A DNA stretch of 56,621 nucleotides from JBDRED01 sp043820025 [NCBI: Elusimicrobiota bacterium] (lineage in GTDB: Bacteria > RUG730 > JBDRED01): assembly GCA_043820025.1 (NCBI GenBank), contig JBDRED010000025.1:1-56621 (forward strand). Reading direction: 5' to 3'. The notes under the pieces were generated by a model, which had not been told where the DNA came from, did not search any database, and saw only the letters and a list, made by a program, of their open reading frames with translations. A program made the position numbers and the translations under genes. Shown one piece after another: positions 25,788 to 34,999 of this stretch; positions within the stretch are counted from its first letter, which is position 1; every line of letters begins with the position of its first letter.

Positions 25788-26303
25788 ATGGAAGATATTA
25801 AAAAAGCGGTAAGGGATGTTCCGGATTTTCCAAAGAAAGGCATTATCTTTAAAGATATTACAACGGTTTTAAAGGATGCGGCGCTTTTTAAAAAGCTTAT
25901 TGATGTTTTTGTTGAGAAATATAAAAATAAAGATATAAAATATGTGATTGGTATAGAGGCTAGAGGATTTATAATAGGCAGCGCTTTGGCGTATAAGCTT
26001 GGCGCAGGGTTTGTTCCTGTTCGTAAGAAGGGGAAGCTTCCTGCTGAAACTATTCAAGCTGAATATGAACTTGAATATGGAACCGATATAATTGAGATGC
26101 ATAAAGATGCTCTCAAAGAAGGAGATAATGTTTTAGTAATAGATGATCTTTTGGCAACAGGCGGGACGTTAAATGCCGCGTGCTCTTTGGTTGATAAATT
26201 AAAGGGAAATATTGTGGCTGTCGCATGCGTTATAGAATTAAGTTTTTTAAATGGCAGAGAAAAGTTGAAAGGCAGAAATATTTTTTCATTAATTCAATAT
26301 TAA
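25788..26303 (+). CDS. apt: Adenine phosphoribosyltransferase
   Basis: Apt salvages adenine to AMP using PRPP. The 171-residue product has V-P-D-F-P-K-K-G-I-I-F-K-D (about 9-21), G-I-E-A-R-G-F-I-I-G (about 56-65) and the PRPP-binding V-L-V-I-D-D-L-L-A-T-G-G-T (about 115-127). ATG at 25788 is chosen because GGAGGAG lies directly upstream; a longer GTG-started frame would run through the REP-like element. Confidence 0.95.
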   Translation: MEDIKKAVRDVPDFPKKGIIFKDITTVLKDAALFKKLIDVFVEKYKNKDIKYVIGIEARGFIIGSALAYKLGAGFVPVRKKGKLPAETIQAEYELEYGTDIIEMHKDALKEGDNVLVIDDLLATGGTLNAACSLVDKLKGNIVAVACVIELSFLNGREKLKGRNIFSLIQY

Positions 26304-26338
26304 CGCATAACACAATTACTAACTACTCATCACGACAT

Positions 26339-26412
26339 GCCCCCGTAGCTCAGCAGGATAGAGCGACGGTTTCCTAAACCGCAGGTCGGACGTTCGAATC
26401 GTCTCGGGGGTA
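26339..26412 (+). tRNA. tRNA-Arg (anticodon CCT)
   Basis: Acceptor GCCCCCG (26339-26345) pairs with CGGGGGT (26405-26411) with a terminal G-T pair; discriminator A is at 26412 and CCA is not encoded. The anticodon stem is ACGGT/ACCGC with one A-C mismatch, and loop TTCCTAA gives CCT (AGG codons). The T-arm has GTTCGAATC. Confidence 0.94.
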
Positions 26413-26443
26413 ATATTATCATAAGAGGTAGAGGAAAAATTAA

Positions 26444-27106
26444 ATGATAGATTTACATACTCATACGTTTTTAAGCGATGGCGTTCTAGGTGTGTCCGAA
26501 CTTGTGTATAGGGCAAAGCTTGCCGGCTATGACGCTATTGCGATTACTGACCACGCGGATGAATCAAATATTGAGTTTGTGTTAAAGGCTCTAAAAAAGG
26601 CTGCGCCAAATTTATCAAAGGCGTACGGCATTGATGTTTATTATGGAGTAGAGCTGACGTATGTGCCTCCTGTTATGATTGGTAAATTAGTTAAAAAAGC
26701 GAGAGCGAATGGCGCGCAGTTAGTTGTTGTTCATGGCGAGACCGTTGCAGAGAATGTTCCGCCCGGAACAAATGAATCGGCTATTAAGGCCAAAGTTGAT
26801 ATACTCGCGCATCCGGGTAATATAACCAAAGAATTAGTCGAATATGCGAAAAAGAATGGCGTATGTTTGGAAATAACCACGAGGCGCGGGCATAAAGAAA
26901 CTAACAAACGCGTATTTGAACTGGCAAAGGCAGTGGGCGCTAAGCTCGTCATGAATAATGACGCGCATGGCCCTGCTGATATATTGAATAAGGATGGAAT
27001 AAAAAAGGTTTTAATTGATACGGGTATTTCAATTAAGGATTATGAAGAGATGGTAAATAACGCTAAAGAAATATTAAGCAATATTAATAAAAGGAGAAAA
27101 AGGTGA
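26444..27106 (+). CDS. PHP-domain phosphoesterase (histidinol-phosphatase-like)
   Basis: The 220-residue product has the PHP metal motifs D-L-H-T-H-T (3-8), T-D-H-A-D (about 37-41), G-V-E-L-T-Y (about 67), A-H-P-G-N-I (about 123) and N-N-D-A-H-G-P (about 169). PHP proteins include histidinol phosphatases, polymerase-associated and nucleotide phosphoesterases; no his genes are near, so the substrate is open. GTG of the next gene overlaps its stop. Confidence 0.87.
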   Translation: MIDLHTHTFLSDGVLGVSELVYRAKLAGYDAIAITDHADESNIEFVLKALKKAAPNLSKAYGIDVYYGVELTYVPPVMIGKLVKKARANGAQLVVVHGETVAENVPPGTNESAIKAKVDILAHPGNITKELVEYAKKNGVCLEITTRRGHKETNKRVFELAKAVGAKLVMNNDAHGPADILNKDGIKKVLIDTGISIKDYEEMVNNAKEILSNINKRRKR

Positions 27107-27729
27107 GAACACACGAACAGTTTCTTGAAGATTTAATAATATGGGTCAGGGAAAATAAGGACCAGGTTGTGATTATTCTTGCGACATTTATATTTATTAT
27201 CGCGCTTATTCCAATTTTAATTAACTATAATGCTAAAGCTAAAAAAGAGTCCTGGAATATGTACGCTCAAATGCAGAGTAATTTTTATAAAGGCAATTTT
27301 AGCGAGGCTGTTAATCAGAGCGCAAATTTAATTAGTCAGCATGGAAAGACAAATGCAGCTAAATTTGCTTTTCTAACAAAAGCGAATGCGTTATTTTATT
27401 TAAGAGAGTATGATCAGGCAATAAGCGCTTATGATGGATTTATTAATAAATATAAAAAGGGCGAGCTTATCCCCATAGCGCTTTACGGAAAAGCTTACGC
27501 GCAGGAAATGTCAGGTAAATTTCAGGACGCAATTTTGAGTTACGACACAATTATTAATGATTATTCTGAGTCTTATTTACTGCCGGAATCATATTTTAAT
27601 AAAGCAAGATGTTTGGAACTTAAAGGCGATAGGCCTTATGCAGTTGAAGCATATCAGATGGTTTCTACTATGTTCCCGCAAACACCCTGGCAAACAATGG
27701 CTAAGGCAAGAATAGAGGCATTGAAATGA
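27103..27729 (+). CDS. Membrane-anchored TPR protein (YfgM/YbgF-like)
   Basis: The GTG-started, 208-residue product has one N-terminal membrane helix (about 20-45) and at least three tetratricopeptide-like repeats (about 65-205: Y-D-Q-A-I-S-A-Y-D-G-F, F-Q-D-A-I-L-S-Y-D-T-I, Y-A-V-E-A-Y-Q-M-V). This is the layout of periplasmic scaffolds such as YfgM, which works with PpiD at the translocon. It overlaps the PHP gene by 4 nt. Confidence 0.8.
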   Translation: MRTHEQFLEDLIIWVRENKDQVVIILATFIFIIALIPILINYNAKAKKESWNMYAQMQSNFYKGNFSEAVNQSANLISQHGKTNAAKFAFLTKANALFYLREYDQAISAYDGFINKYKKGELIPIALYGKAYAQEMSGKFQDAILSYDTIINDYSESYLLPESYFNKARCLELKGDRPYAVEAYQMVSTMFPQTPWQTMAKARIEALK

Positions 27730-27733
27730 TGAA

Positions 27734-29050
27734 ATGAGAGTCACAATCAGGCTTAGCGTAATAATCTTCCTTATTATTTTATATATAACAACCGCAAATA
27801 TAATTATAGCGCGCACATACGGCAATAAATCTTTTCTTGATTCCATTAATAATAAACGTATAGAAGTTACCGGCGAAGTAATATCGTTTCCAAGAATAAT
27901 TTCAGGCAGTAGAATCTCATTTCTGCTCAAAACAAAGACTATTCAGAATGATTATATAAATAAAAAAATTCAAGTTGTAATTTATGAAGACGAGGATAAA
28001 AAAATAAATTTTGGGAATTTTATAAGCGTAAGTGGGACATTGAAGAGTATTAGCGTTTCAGATGGGAGATATACGCCTAAAGAAATAAAATATCAATTAA
28101 AAGATTATTGCATAGGCAACTACAGCTTTGCCGGCAGGGGCAGTTTCTGGAGAATGTGCGTTCAAAAAACGCGGCAAGGAATAATCAATAAATTTATGAA
28201 GACTCATCGAGTTTTGCCTGCTCGTTTTCTTTCAGCTATTTTATTGGGCGAAAAAAATCTTCTAAAAAAAGAAGAGGTAAACGCGCTAAGAAACAGCGGC
28301 ATGAGCCATATTTTAGCCGTATCAGGACTGCATGTAGGCATTCTTATGGGCGCAATACTTTTATTGTTTGGCTTTAGAAAAAATAGGATTTCATGCAGTG
28401 TTATTATAATTGCATGCTGGCTGTATGTTTTTATTTCCGGGTTTTCACCTTCATGTGTCAGGGCGGCTGTGATGCTTAATTTTGCGCTATTAGCGTTTAT
28501 TTTTGACAGAGAATACAATGCGCTTTATTCGCTTATTTGCGCGGCTTGCATGATGCTTATTTTTAAACCAATCCTTATTTACAGCGTAGGATTTCAATTC
28601 TCATTTATCGCAACATTTGGAATAATTTATTATTTTCCGATTATATCCGGGTATTTAAATTTCCTTCCGGGATTTATTAGAAAAAGTTTAGCTGTAACTC
28701 TTGGCGCGCAGATAGCGCTATTTCCTTTAATTATTTTATATTTTCATGAATTGCCGATTTTGTCATTTATCAATAATATGATATTGGTTCCATTTGTGGG
28801 AATAATGCTTATTGTCGGCATAGCGTCAATAATTATTTCATTTGTCTCAATAAGCATTGCAGTATTGATTGCCGAATTAAATACTTTGATGGTAAAGATA
28901 TTTCTAAGCGGCGCGTTTTTATCGTCGTCAATATCATGGTGGAGTATTGAGATAGAAAACATATCAATTGCGGTTATTATTATTTATTATTTGTGTTTTC
29001 TTGCTCTGCCGTTTATTTCTTTTCCCGGCTTTCAAGCGAAGGAACATTGA
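27734..29050 (+). CDS. ComEC/Rec2-family membrane channel lacking the metallo-beta-lactamase domain
   Basis: ComEC carries single-stranded DNA across the inner membrane during transformation. The 438-residue product has the N-terminal OB-like DUF4131 region (about 20-150) and the Competence domain with L-L-G-E-K-N-L-L (about 171), S-G-M-S-H-I-L-A-V-S-G-L-H-V-G (about 188-202) and about eight membrane helices. The C-terminal nuclease-like domain of full ComEC (700-800 residues) is absent; the gene ends inside the convergent PBP1A gene (38-bp overlap). Confidence 0.88.
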   Translation: MRVTIRLSVIIFLIILYITTANIIIARTYGNKSFLDSINNKRIEVTGEVISFPRIISGSRISFLLKTKTIQNDYINKKIQVVIYEDEDKKINFGNFISVSGTLKSISVSDGRYTPKEIKYQLKDYCIGNYSFAGRGSFWRMCVQKTRQGIINKFMKTHRVLPARFLSAILLGEKNLLKKEEVNALRNSGMSHILAVSGLHVGILMGAILLLFGFRKNRISCSVIIIACWLYVFISGFSPSCVRAAVMLNFALLAFIFDREYNALYSLICAACMMLIFKPILIYSVGFQFSFIATFGIIYYFPIISGYLNFLPGFIRKSLAVTLGAQIALFPLIILYFHELPILSFINNMILVPFVGIMLIVGIASIIISFVSISIAVLIAELNTLMVKIFLSGAFLSSSISWWSIEIENISIAVIIIYYLCFLALPFISFPGFQAKEH

Positions 29051-31289
29051 TAGACGATGTTGATAGAGCAAGGTATTCTAATGTTGTTCCTTTAATTAGA
29101 TTTAATGTGATTTTTTGCAGTTTTTTCGCGTAATCAGGCAGGGCTTTGTTTTGAGAGTCCTCTTGTTTATTTGATTTATTAAATGAAAATTCACTCGGCT
29201 CGGTCCCTTTTAGAAATACTTCAAGATACGCGTTTTCTGTGTCGTCAAACGCGCGTAGTCCGGTTTTAGGATCAATTGGTATAAAGGTAATGTCCTGCGG
29301 CACAGGGAAGTCAAGGTCAGGCTTATTTTTTACCGCTTCTATCATAAAATCAGTCCATATTGGGCACGCAATAACACCTCCGGCCATTTTATCTCCAAGG
29401 CTTTGATAGTTGTCATAACCTATCCAGACTGACGCAACTAATTGAGGGGTAAAACCAATAAACCATGCGTCTGTAAAATCATTTGTTGTTCCGGTTTTTC
29501 CTGCGGCTATTCTTCTGAGCCTTCTTGCATAACCGCCGGTGCCATTCTGAATAACTCCTTTCAGAAGATTTGTCATTATATATGCGGTTTGAGCGGAAAT
29601 AACCTCTCTTTGAACAGAGAAGTGTTCTTCTAAAAGGGTGTTTTGATTATCAAAGACCTTTATCACTGCATATGGCTCTGTTTTTACGCCTTGGTTCGCT
29701 ATTGTGCAAAAAGCGTTTGTGATTTCTAAAGGCGTTACAACAAATGATCCAAGCGCCATAGAGAGATAGGGGTCAACCTTACTTTTTATTCCCATTTTTT
29801 TTGCGTAATACGCTGCAGTGCTTGGGCCTACCGCTTTTAATAATTGAATTGCGCAAAGATTAATAGAGCCCTCTAAAGCTCGTCTAAGAATAATCTTTCC
29901 CAGGTATTCGTTTGTATAATTATTTGGCGTCCATATTTTCATTGGATCGTCAAAGTCTATCATTTCTCTGAAAGCTGTGGGGATTTCATTATAATTGGTG
30001 GTGTGCGCTATAAGTTCCCAGTCATTGCCGTTATTATAATAAACGCATGGCAAGTCATCCAGCATATTTACCGCTGTCCATCCGTTATCAATCGCAGCAG
30101 TGTAAATAAAAGGTTTAAAAGCGGAACCGGGCTGTCTTTTTGCTTGTGTAACTCTGTTAAACTGGCTTTCTTCAAAATTTCTACCGCCAACCATTGTTCT
30201 AATCTGTCCATTTCTAGGGTCTATAGCAATTATCGCGCCCTGCGCTTTATGAAAAAAAGTTGTTTTTTCAAGAAGATCGTCCATCGTCTGAATATCGGCT
30301 TTTGTATAAGAGGTGGTGTATTTTTTTAGATTACGTATTATTTCTAAAGATTTTCTTTGGTCAAATTCCGCCAAATGGGTTTCAATCGTTTTTTCTGCGG
30401 CTTTTTGCATTGAAAGATCTAGAGTAGTATAAATTTTTAATCCGCCCATATACAGCGTACTTCCATAAGTTTGTTCTAATTGTTGTCTTATATACTCGAC
30501 AAAATATGATGCAGGTCGTGTTTTATCGAATTTCTCTATGACTCCGAGCGGAGACAAGAGCGCTCCCCGCGCTGTTTTATAATCTATAAAGCCCATTTCA
30601 AGCATACGGTTTATAACAAGATTGCGTCTATTTATACAATCATTTGGACGTTTAAGCGGAGAATAATAGGATGGGGCTTTAGGAAGGCCTGCAAGCATCG
30701 CGCATTCTTCGAGGTTTAATTTTTCGACCGGTTTATTAAAATATAGCTTTGCGGCCGAAGAAATTCCGTAAGAGCCGTGTCCAAAATAAATTTGGTTAAG
30801 ATACATTTGCAGTATTTCGTCTTTTGAGTAATTATACTCAAGCTGAAGAGCAAGGAGTATTTCCTTGAATTTTCGTTTAAATGTTTTTTCACGAGTTAAA
30901 AATATGCTTTTCGCGAGCTGCTGCGTGATTGTGCTGCCTCCCTGCGCGTATCGTCTTTGAAGGAAGTTAGAAAACGCTGCGCGCATAATGCCCACAGGAG
31001 ATATGCCCCAATGAGAATAAAACTTATCATCTTCAATAGCCAAAATCGCGGTCTTCATGTAATCAGGAATTTTAGACAGAGGAACCAATGTGCGGCGTTC
31101 TATAAAAAATTCATCAATCAATTCGCCGTTTATATCGTACAATTTTGTAACCAGATTAGGCGTATAATCTTCAAGTTTTGATATTGAAGGCAGACCTTTT
31201 ATCATGCTTGAAATAAATAAATATCCGGTGCTAAACAAAGAAATAACACTAATTAATATAATTAGAAAATTTTTAAAATGTCTGCTCAT
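29013..31289 (-). CDS. Penicillin-binding protein 1A (bifunctional transglycosylase/transpeptidase)
   Basis: Class A PBPs polymerise glycan chains and cross-link peptides. The 758-residue product has an N-terminal membrane anchor (about 8-29), the GT51 domain with E-D-D-K-F-Y-S-H (catalytic Glu86) and Q-G-G-S-T-I-T-Q-Q-L-A-K (about 116-127), and the transpeptidase domain with S-A-F-K (Ser389), S-I-N (about 470) and K-T-G-T-T-N (about 597). Length is normal. It converges on and overlaps the ComEC gene by 38 bp. Confidence 0.95.
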   Translation of the reverse strand: MSRHFKNFLIILISVISLFSTGYLFISSMIKGLPSISKLEDYTPNLVTKLYDINGELIDEFFIERRTLVPLSKIPDYMKTAILAIEDDKFYSHWGISPVGIMRAAFSNFLQRRYAQGGSTITQQLAKSIFLTREKTFKRKFKEILLALQLEYNYSKDEILQMYLNQIYFGHGSYGISSAAKLYFNKPVEKLNLEECAMLAGLPKAPSYYSPLKRPNDCINRRNLVINRMLEMGFIDYKTARGALLSPLGVIEKFDKTRPASYFVEYIRQQLEQTYGSTLYMGGLKIYTTLDLSMQKAAEKTIETHLAEFDQRKSLEIIRNLKKYTTSYTKADIQTMDDLLEKTTFFHKAQGAIIAIDPRNGQIRTMVGGRNFEESQFNRVTQAKRQPGSAFKPFIYTAAIDNGWTAVNMLDDLPCVYYNNGNDWELIAHTTNYNEIPTAFREMIDFDDPMKIWTPNNYTNEYLGKIILRRALEGSINLCAIQLLKAVGPSTAAYYAKKMGIKSKVDPYLSMALGSFVVTPLEITNAFCTIANQGVKTEPYAVIKVFDNQNTLLEEHFSVQREVISAQTAYIMTNLLKGVIQNGTGGYARRLRRIAAGKTGTTNDFTDAWFIGFTPQLVASVWIGYDNYQSLGDKMAGGVIACPIWTDFMIEAVKNKPDLDFPVPQDITFIPIDPKTGLRAFDDTENAYLEVFLKGTEPSEFSFNKSNKQEDSQNKALPDYAKKLQKITLNLIKGTTLEYLALSTSSINVPSLESREKK

Positions 31290-31499
31290 ATTATAGTTCC
31301 CTGCATAGAGGCTAATTTGATATTGAAATTATACACTTTGAAAAGTAATTGTAAAGTAAAAATTAGATTTGCGTAGACGCTCGGCAAATTAGCCATATTT
31401 CAAAGTAATGGCCGGGGTTTTTATTAAATAGGGGTTGTCCCTTGAAAAAAAGTGTGGATTTATTTTTAAAAAGTGTTATATACTAAAGAAAGTCAGAAG

Positions 31500-31512
31500 G
31501 GTTATAATAACC
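31500..31512. promoter_or_regulatory. Perfect palindrome GGTTATAATAACC in the RDD gene leader
   Basis: The 266-bp gap between PBP1A and the RDD gene (31290-31555) has no gene. The 13-bp palindrome lies 15 bp past a TATACT (31479-31484) that could be a -10, and 44 bp before the RDD start. It may be an operator, or the TTATAAT inside it a second -10. No good -35 is seen. Confidence 0.3.
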
Positions 31513-31555
31513 TTTGAAATTGAAAAGCCTTAAATTTTATTTTAGGAGGTAATTT

Positions 31556-31999
31556 ATGGCAGATGAATTAATTGAGAATGAAAATGCCGGGGTATCCGGA
31601 GAGATGGTGTATGCCGGATTTCTTAGAAGAGGGTTTGCAGTTGTTTTAGATGGCGTTGTTATGGCATTCGCCGGCGCTGTAATTATAACGATCATTGGAT
31701 TTGTGTTTGGCGCGCTTAGCGTAAATATTTTTAATAATATTGGAATAATAATATATATATTTTATTACATTTTTATGATCGGCAAATACGGACAGACATT
31801 CGGAAAGAAGTGGCTAAATGTTAAAGTAGTAAATGATGACGGATCTTCGGTAGGTTACGCAAAAGCAGCATTACGTTTAATATGTTCAGCTCTTTCAGGA
31901 TTTATTTTGTTTATGGGATACATAGTTTATTTCTTTAATCCGCGCAGGAAGACGTTACATGACTACATTTTAAAAACTGTAGTTTTATTTACAAAATAA
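31556..31999 (+). CDS. RDD-family membrane protein
   Basis: The 147-residue product has the RDD pattern: F-L-R-R-G-F-A-V-V-L-D (about 21-31) with its Arg and Asp, membrane helices at about 35-60 and 63-80, G-Q-T-F-G-K-K-W-L-N-V-K-V-V (about 85-98), and a third helix before the C-terminal L-H-D-Y-I. The role is unknown; some members are linked to transport or envelope quality control. AGGAGGTAA gives a strong ribosome-binding site. Confidence 0.87.
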   Translation: MADELIENENAGVSGEMVYAGFLRRGFAVVLDGVVMAFAGAVIITIIGFVFGALSVNIFNNIGIIIYIFYYIFMIGKYGQTFGKKWLNVKVVNDDGSSVGYAKAALRLICSALSGFILFMGYIVYFFNPRRKTLHDYILKTVVLFTK

Positions 32000-32011
32000 G
32001 GAGAGGTGATT

Positions 32012-33274
32012 ATGCGTAAAATATTATTTTTTGTCGTATTGGTTTTATTTTATTTAACAGGATCGTTGTTTGCGCAAAGAGACCCCGGAGTTTATGGAAG
32101 CATGGGAACAGCGGTGCTCACAGACGAACAGGGCAATAGGCGGTTATATAACCAGCTGAGTATTCAGCCTGAGTTCACATTAGGAAAAATCGGTATTGGT
32201 TTAAATCTTGTTCTTTATTTTGATGAAGAAGGTAATTTAAGAGAATCAGATTGGAATGATTGGAGCGATATACCTGAGAAAATACTATATATTAAATATG
32301 GCGAAAAAAGAGATCCTGTTTATGTTTATATCGGAGGAACATTTGGCATGACTCTTGGCCATGGCATTATTTTTGACGACTATTCTAACATGCTGCAGTA
32401 CCCGGATGTAAAAAATATAGCATTGGCATTTGATCTTGATTTTGGAATGACAGGATTTGAGACAATTACAACTAATATTAAAAGACTTGAGGTTGTAGGC
32501 GGCAGGGCGTATTATAGGCCGCTTTACAATTCCGATATGCCATTACTATCTAAGCTTGCTATTGGCGTTTCCGCAGGTATGGATGTTGATCCGGATAATG
32601 ATGAAACTACGAAAAATGACAAGGTTGCCGTAGTAGGCGCGGATGTGGATGTTCCTGTAATTGAGACTGACGCATTATCGGTTATTACATACTTTGATAT
32701 TGCTCAGATGGATCTTGGAAGCGTGTATACAAACGCCGGATCAAAAAATAATGGAATGGGATATGCTCCGGGCGTTATGGGTAAATTTCTCATATTTAAT
32801 TACCGCGCTGAATACAGGCGATTGCAGAATAACTTTTATTACGGATATTTTGACGTGTTTTACGAGGTAAATAGATCGAGCAAGCCGTGGTCCATTTCCT
32901 CGGCTGAAGAGCCATGGAGAGAAGGGCCGTATTTTGAATTAGGGTATAACTTATTAGGTAAAATTGATGTAATGGCTTCTTATGAAGACATTTCTCCTGA
33001 CACATATCAGGAAAATCCCAAAATTCACGCAGAGTTATCTATTGATAAATCTTTATTCTTGAATAAGATGTTTCTTAACTTCACTTATGACAAGAAAAAT
33101 GCTGAAACTTGGGATGATGTTATGAGTTTAGAAGGTCCAAACACAATAATGGTAACAGAATTAGGTTATAGTATGGGCGGTAATTTAATGCTTGTTATTA
33201 CAGAAAAGAAAACCTTTGACGCGTTTGGCAAGTCTTTAAAAACAACTACTATGGAGATGAGGTTTCAGTTTTAA
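32012..33274 (+). CDS. Probable outer-membrane beta-barrel protein
   Basis: The 420-residue product has a signal peptide (1-20, ending L-F-A-Q). The mature part alternates hydrophobic and polar residues in beta-strand fashion and ends in E-M-R-F-Q-F, the terminal aromatic residue typical of BAM-inserted barrels. I do not recognise the family. ATG at 32012 follows AAGGAGAGG; the GTG at 32006 is too close to it. A strong terminator follows. Confidence 0.75.
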   Translation: MRKILFFVVLVLFYLTGSLFAQRDPGVYGSMGTAVLTDEQGNRRLYNQLSIQPEFTLGKIGIGLNLVLYFDEEGNLRESDWNDWSDIPEKILYIKYGEKRDPVYVYIGGTFGMTLGHGIIFDDYSNMLQYPDVKNIALAFDLDFGMTGFETITTNIKRLEVVGGRAYYRPLYNSDMPLLSKLAIGVSAGMDVDPDNDETTKNDKVAVVGADVDVPVIETDALSVITYFDIAQMDLGSVYTNAGSKNNGMGYAPGVMGKFLIFNYRAEYRRLQNNFYYGYFDVFYEVNRSSKPWSISSAEEPWREGPYFELGYNLLGKIDVMASYEDISPDTYQENPKIHAELSIDKSLFLNKMFLNFTYDKKNAETWDDVMSLEGPNTIMVTELGYSMGGNLMLVITEKKTFDAFGKSLKTTTMEMRFQF

Positions 33275-33299
33275 ATAATATATTTGCCGAGTATTTATA

Positions 33300-33340
33300 T
33301 TCCGGGGACGTGCATTCGTTGTATGTCCCCGGAATTTTTT
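33300..33340 (+). terminator. Rho-independent terminator after the outer-membrane protein
   Basis: TTCCGGGGAC (33300-33309) pairs perfectly with GTCCCCGGAA (33325-33334), with a 15-base loop and TTTTTT at 33335-33340. The strong GC-rich stem makes this one of the clearest terminators in the window. Confidence 0.93.
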
Positions 33341-33392
33341 CAGCTTCATACTCAAATCAAATACGAATTTAAAAGATAATTGAGGGATTTAT

Positions 33393-34202
33393 ATGAATTT
33401 AAATAATACGGTTTCAGTTATGCGCGATGCTGCAAAGGATGCCGGCGAATATATTTTTAAGCGTGTTGGCAGGATTAAAAGGCTTGATTATAAGGGCGAT
33501 GTCAAGAATCTTGTTACGGATGTTGATAAAGGCGCTGAAAGGATTATTATTAAGCTGCTCAAAAAAAGTTTTCCTGAATATGGTTTCTTAGCTGAAGAAT
33601 CCGGATTAACAGAGTCTAAAAGCGATTATAGATGGGTAATTGATCCTTTAGACGGCACCACAAATTTTGCGCACGGTTTTCCTCATTTTTCTGTTTCAAT
33701 AGCGCTCGAACACAAGGGTAAGATAATAGCCGGAACGGTTTATGACCCTGTAAAGGACGAAATGTTTTACGCGTACAAAGGCGGGGGTGCGTACTTAAAT
33801 AAAAAAAGAATTACGGTCAGTAAAGAAAAGATGTTCGCAAAAAGTCTTCTTGCTACCGGATTTGCTTATGATATAAGAACGCACGCAAAATACACAGCTG
33901 AACTTTTAGTCAATTTATTATTGAATGCGCAAGAATTAAGGCGCGCCGGAAGCGCGGCGTTAGATTTGAGTTACATTGCCTGCGGCAGGTTTGAAGGATA
34001 TTGGGAGAGAGGTCTTTCGCCATGGGATACTGCGGCAGGATTTATTATTGTCGAAGAAGCGGGCGGAAAGGTAACAAACTTCAATAATCGAAAATATGAT
34101 CCATACCAGAAACAGATACTCGCGACAAATGGGAAAATTCATAAACAAATGCTAAAAATAATAAATAACAAGAGTCCAAAATCCGGAATTCATAATCTAT
34201 AA
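33393..34202 (+). CDS. suhB: Inositol-1-monophosphatase family protein
   Basis: The 269-residue product has the IMPase signature W-V-I-D-P-L-D-G-T-T-N-F-A-H-G (about 86-100), L-A-E-E-S-G (about 69-74) and the C-terminal S-P-W-D-T-A-A-G (about 210-217). These give the metal-binding Glu and Asp residues. It dephosphorylates inositol or related phosphates; SuhB homologues also act in rRNA antitermination. Symbol by family resemblance. Confidence 0.9.
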   Translation: MNLNNTVSVMRDAAKDAGEYIFKRVGRIKRLDYKGDVKNLVTDVDKGAERIIIKLLKKSFPEYGFLAEESGLTESKSDYRWVIDPLDGTTNFAHGFPHFSVSIALEHKGKIIAGTVYDPVKDEMFYAYKGGGAYLNKKRITVSKEKMFAKSLLATGFAYDIRTHAKYTAELLVNLLLNAQELRRAGSAALDLSYIACGRFEGYWERGLSPWDTAAGFIIVEEAGGKVTNFNNRKYDPYQKQILATNGKIHKQMLKIINNKSPKSGIHNL

Positions 34203-34297
34203 GAAATATATGAAGAAAAATAATAATTTTTATAACTATGAATGCGTTTTCTTGCTCTCGTTGTAATTTTTAACGGAATAATAGGGAGATATTTATC

Positions 34298-34906
34298 GTG
34301 AAAAAAATAATATTTTTTATTTCGGTATTTATGGTTATGAGTATGTGCGCTTTTACAAAACCTGAGAATGTAAAGGAGGCTGATATGGCGGACGTAAAAA
34401 AAATAATTCTTGTTATTGCTAATGAGGGTTTTAGAGACGAAGAATATTTAGAGCCTAAAAGGATATTAGAGGGAAAAGGAATTAAGGTTGTGACAGCCGC
34501 AAAGTTCAAACAAAACGCGCATGGCAAGCTTGGCGCAGTGGTTAACATAGATGAAGTATTGGATAATATTAAAATGGCAGATTATGACGGTATTTTCTTT
34601 ATAGGCGGGCCCGGGTGTAAAATCTATTGGAATGATCAGAAGGCGCATGCGCTTTTAAACGAGGCGGTTAATCAAGGCAAGGTAATCGGATCTATTTGCA
34701 GCGGCGGAGCAACACTTGCTTATGCAGGCGTTTTAGAGGGCAAAAACGCGAATTCCTTTAAAAGCGAGCAGCATATTTTAAGAGAGCATGGGGCAAATGT
34801 TCTGGAAAATCCTGTAGTTGTGGATGGAAAGATTGTGACAGCAAGTGGTCCTGCGGCAGCAAAGGAATTTGGCAAAAAAATATTGAAAATGATAATTATG
34901 GAATAA
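34298..34906 (+). CDS. Exported DJ-1/PfpI-family protein
   Basis: The GTG-started, 202-residue product has a hydrophobic N-terminal export segment (1-20), then a DJ-1/PfpI domain: I-I-L-V-I-A-N-E-G-F-R-D-E-E (about 36-49, the conserved Glu), F-F-I-G-G-P-G (about 101) and G-S-I-C-S-G-G-A-T-L-A (about 131-141), the nucleophile Cys. Members act as glyoxalases, chaperones or proteases, usually in the cytoplasm, so the export signal is unusual. The Cys in the signal (S-M-C-A) is a poor lipobox. Confidence 0.82.
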   Translation: MKKIIFFISVFMVMSMCAFTKPENVKEADMADVKKIILVIANEGFRDEEYLEPKRILEGKGIKVVTAAKFKQNAHGKLGAVVNIDEVLDNIKMADYDGIFFIGGPGCKIYWNDQKAHALLNEAVNQGKVIGSICSGGATLAYAGVLEGKNANSFKSEQHILREHGANVLENPVVVDGKIVTASGPAAAKEFGKKILKMIIME

Positions 34907-34999
34907 AAAAAGTTTGAGCTGACTGTGTGTTCAAAACAATAAAACGTATCCATAGTTTTTAAAGGATTTGATTGAATAGATAAAATTTAGGGGGGGAAT

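Noticed and set aside
26319-26516. Minus-strand 65-codon frame over tRNA-Arg(CCT)
   Set aside because: It is an antisense reading of the tRNA and the first codons of the PHP gene.
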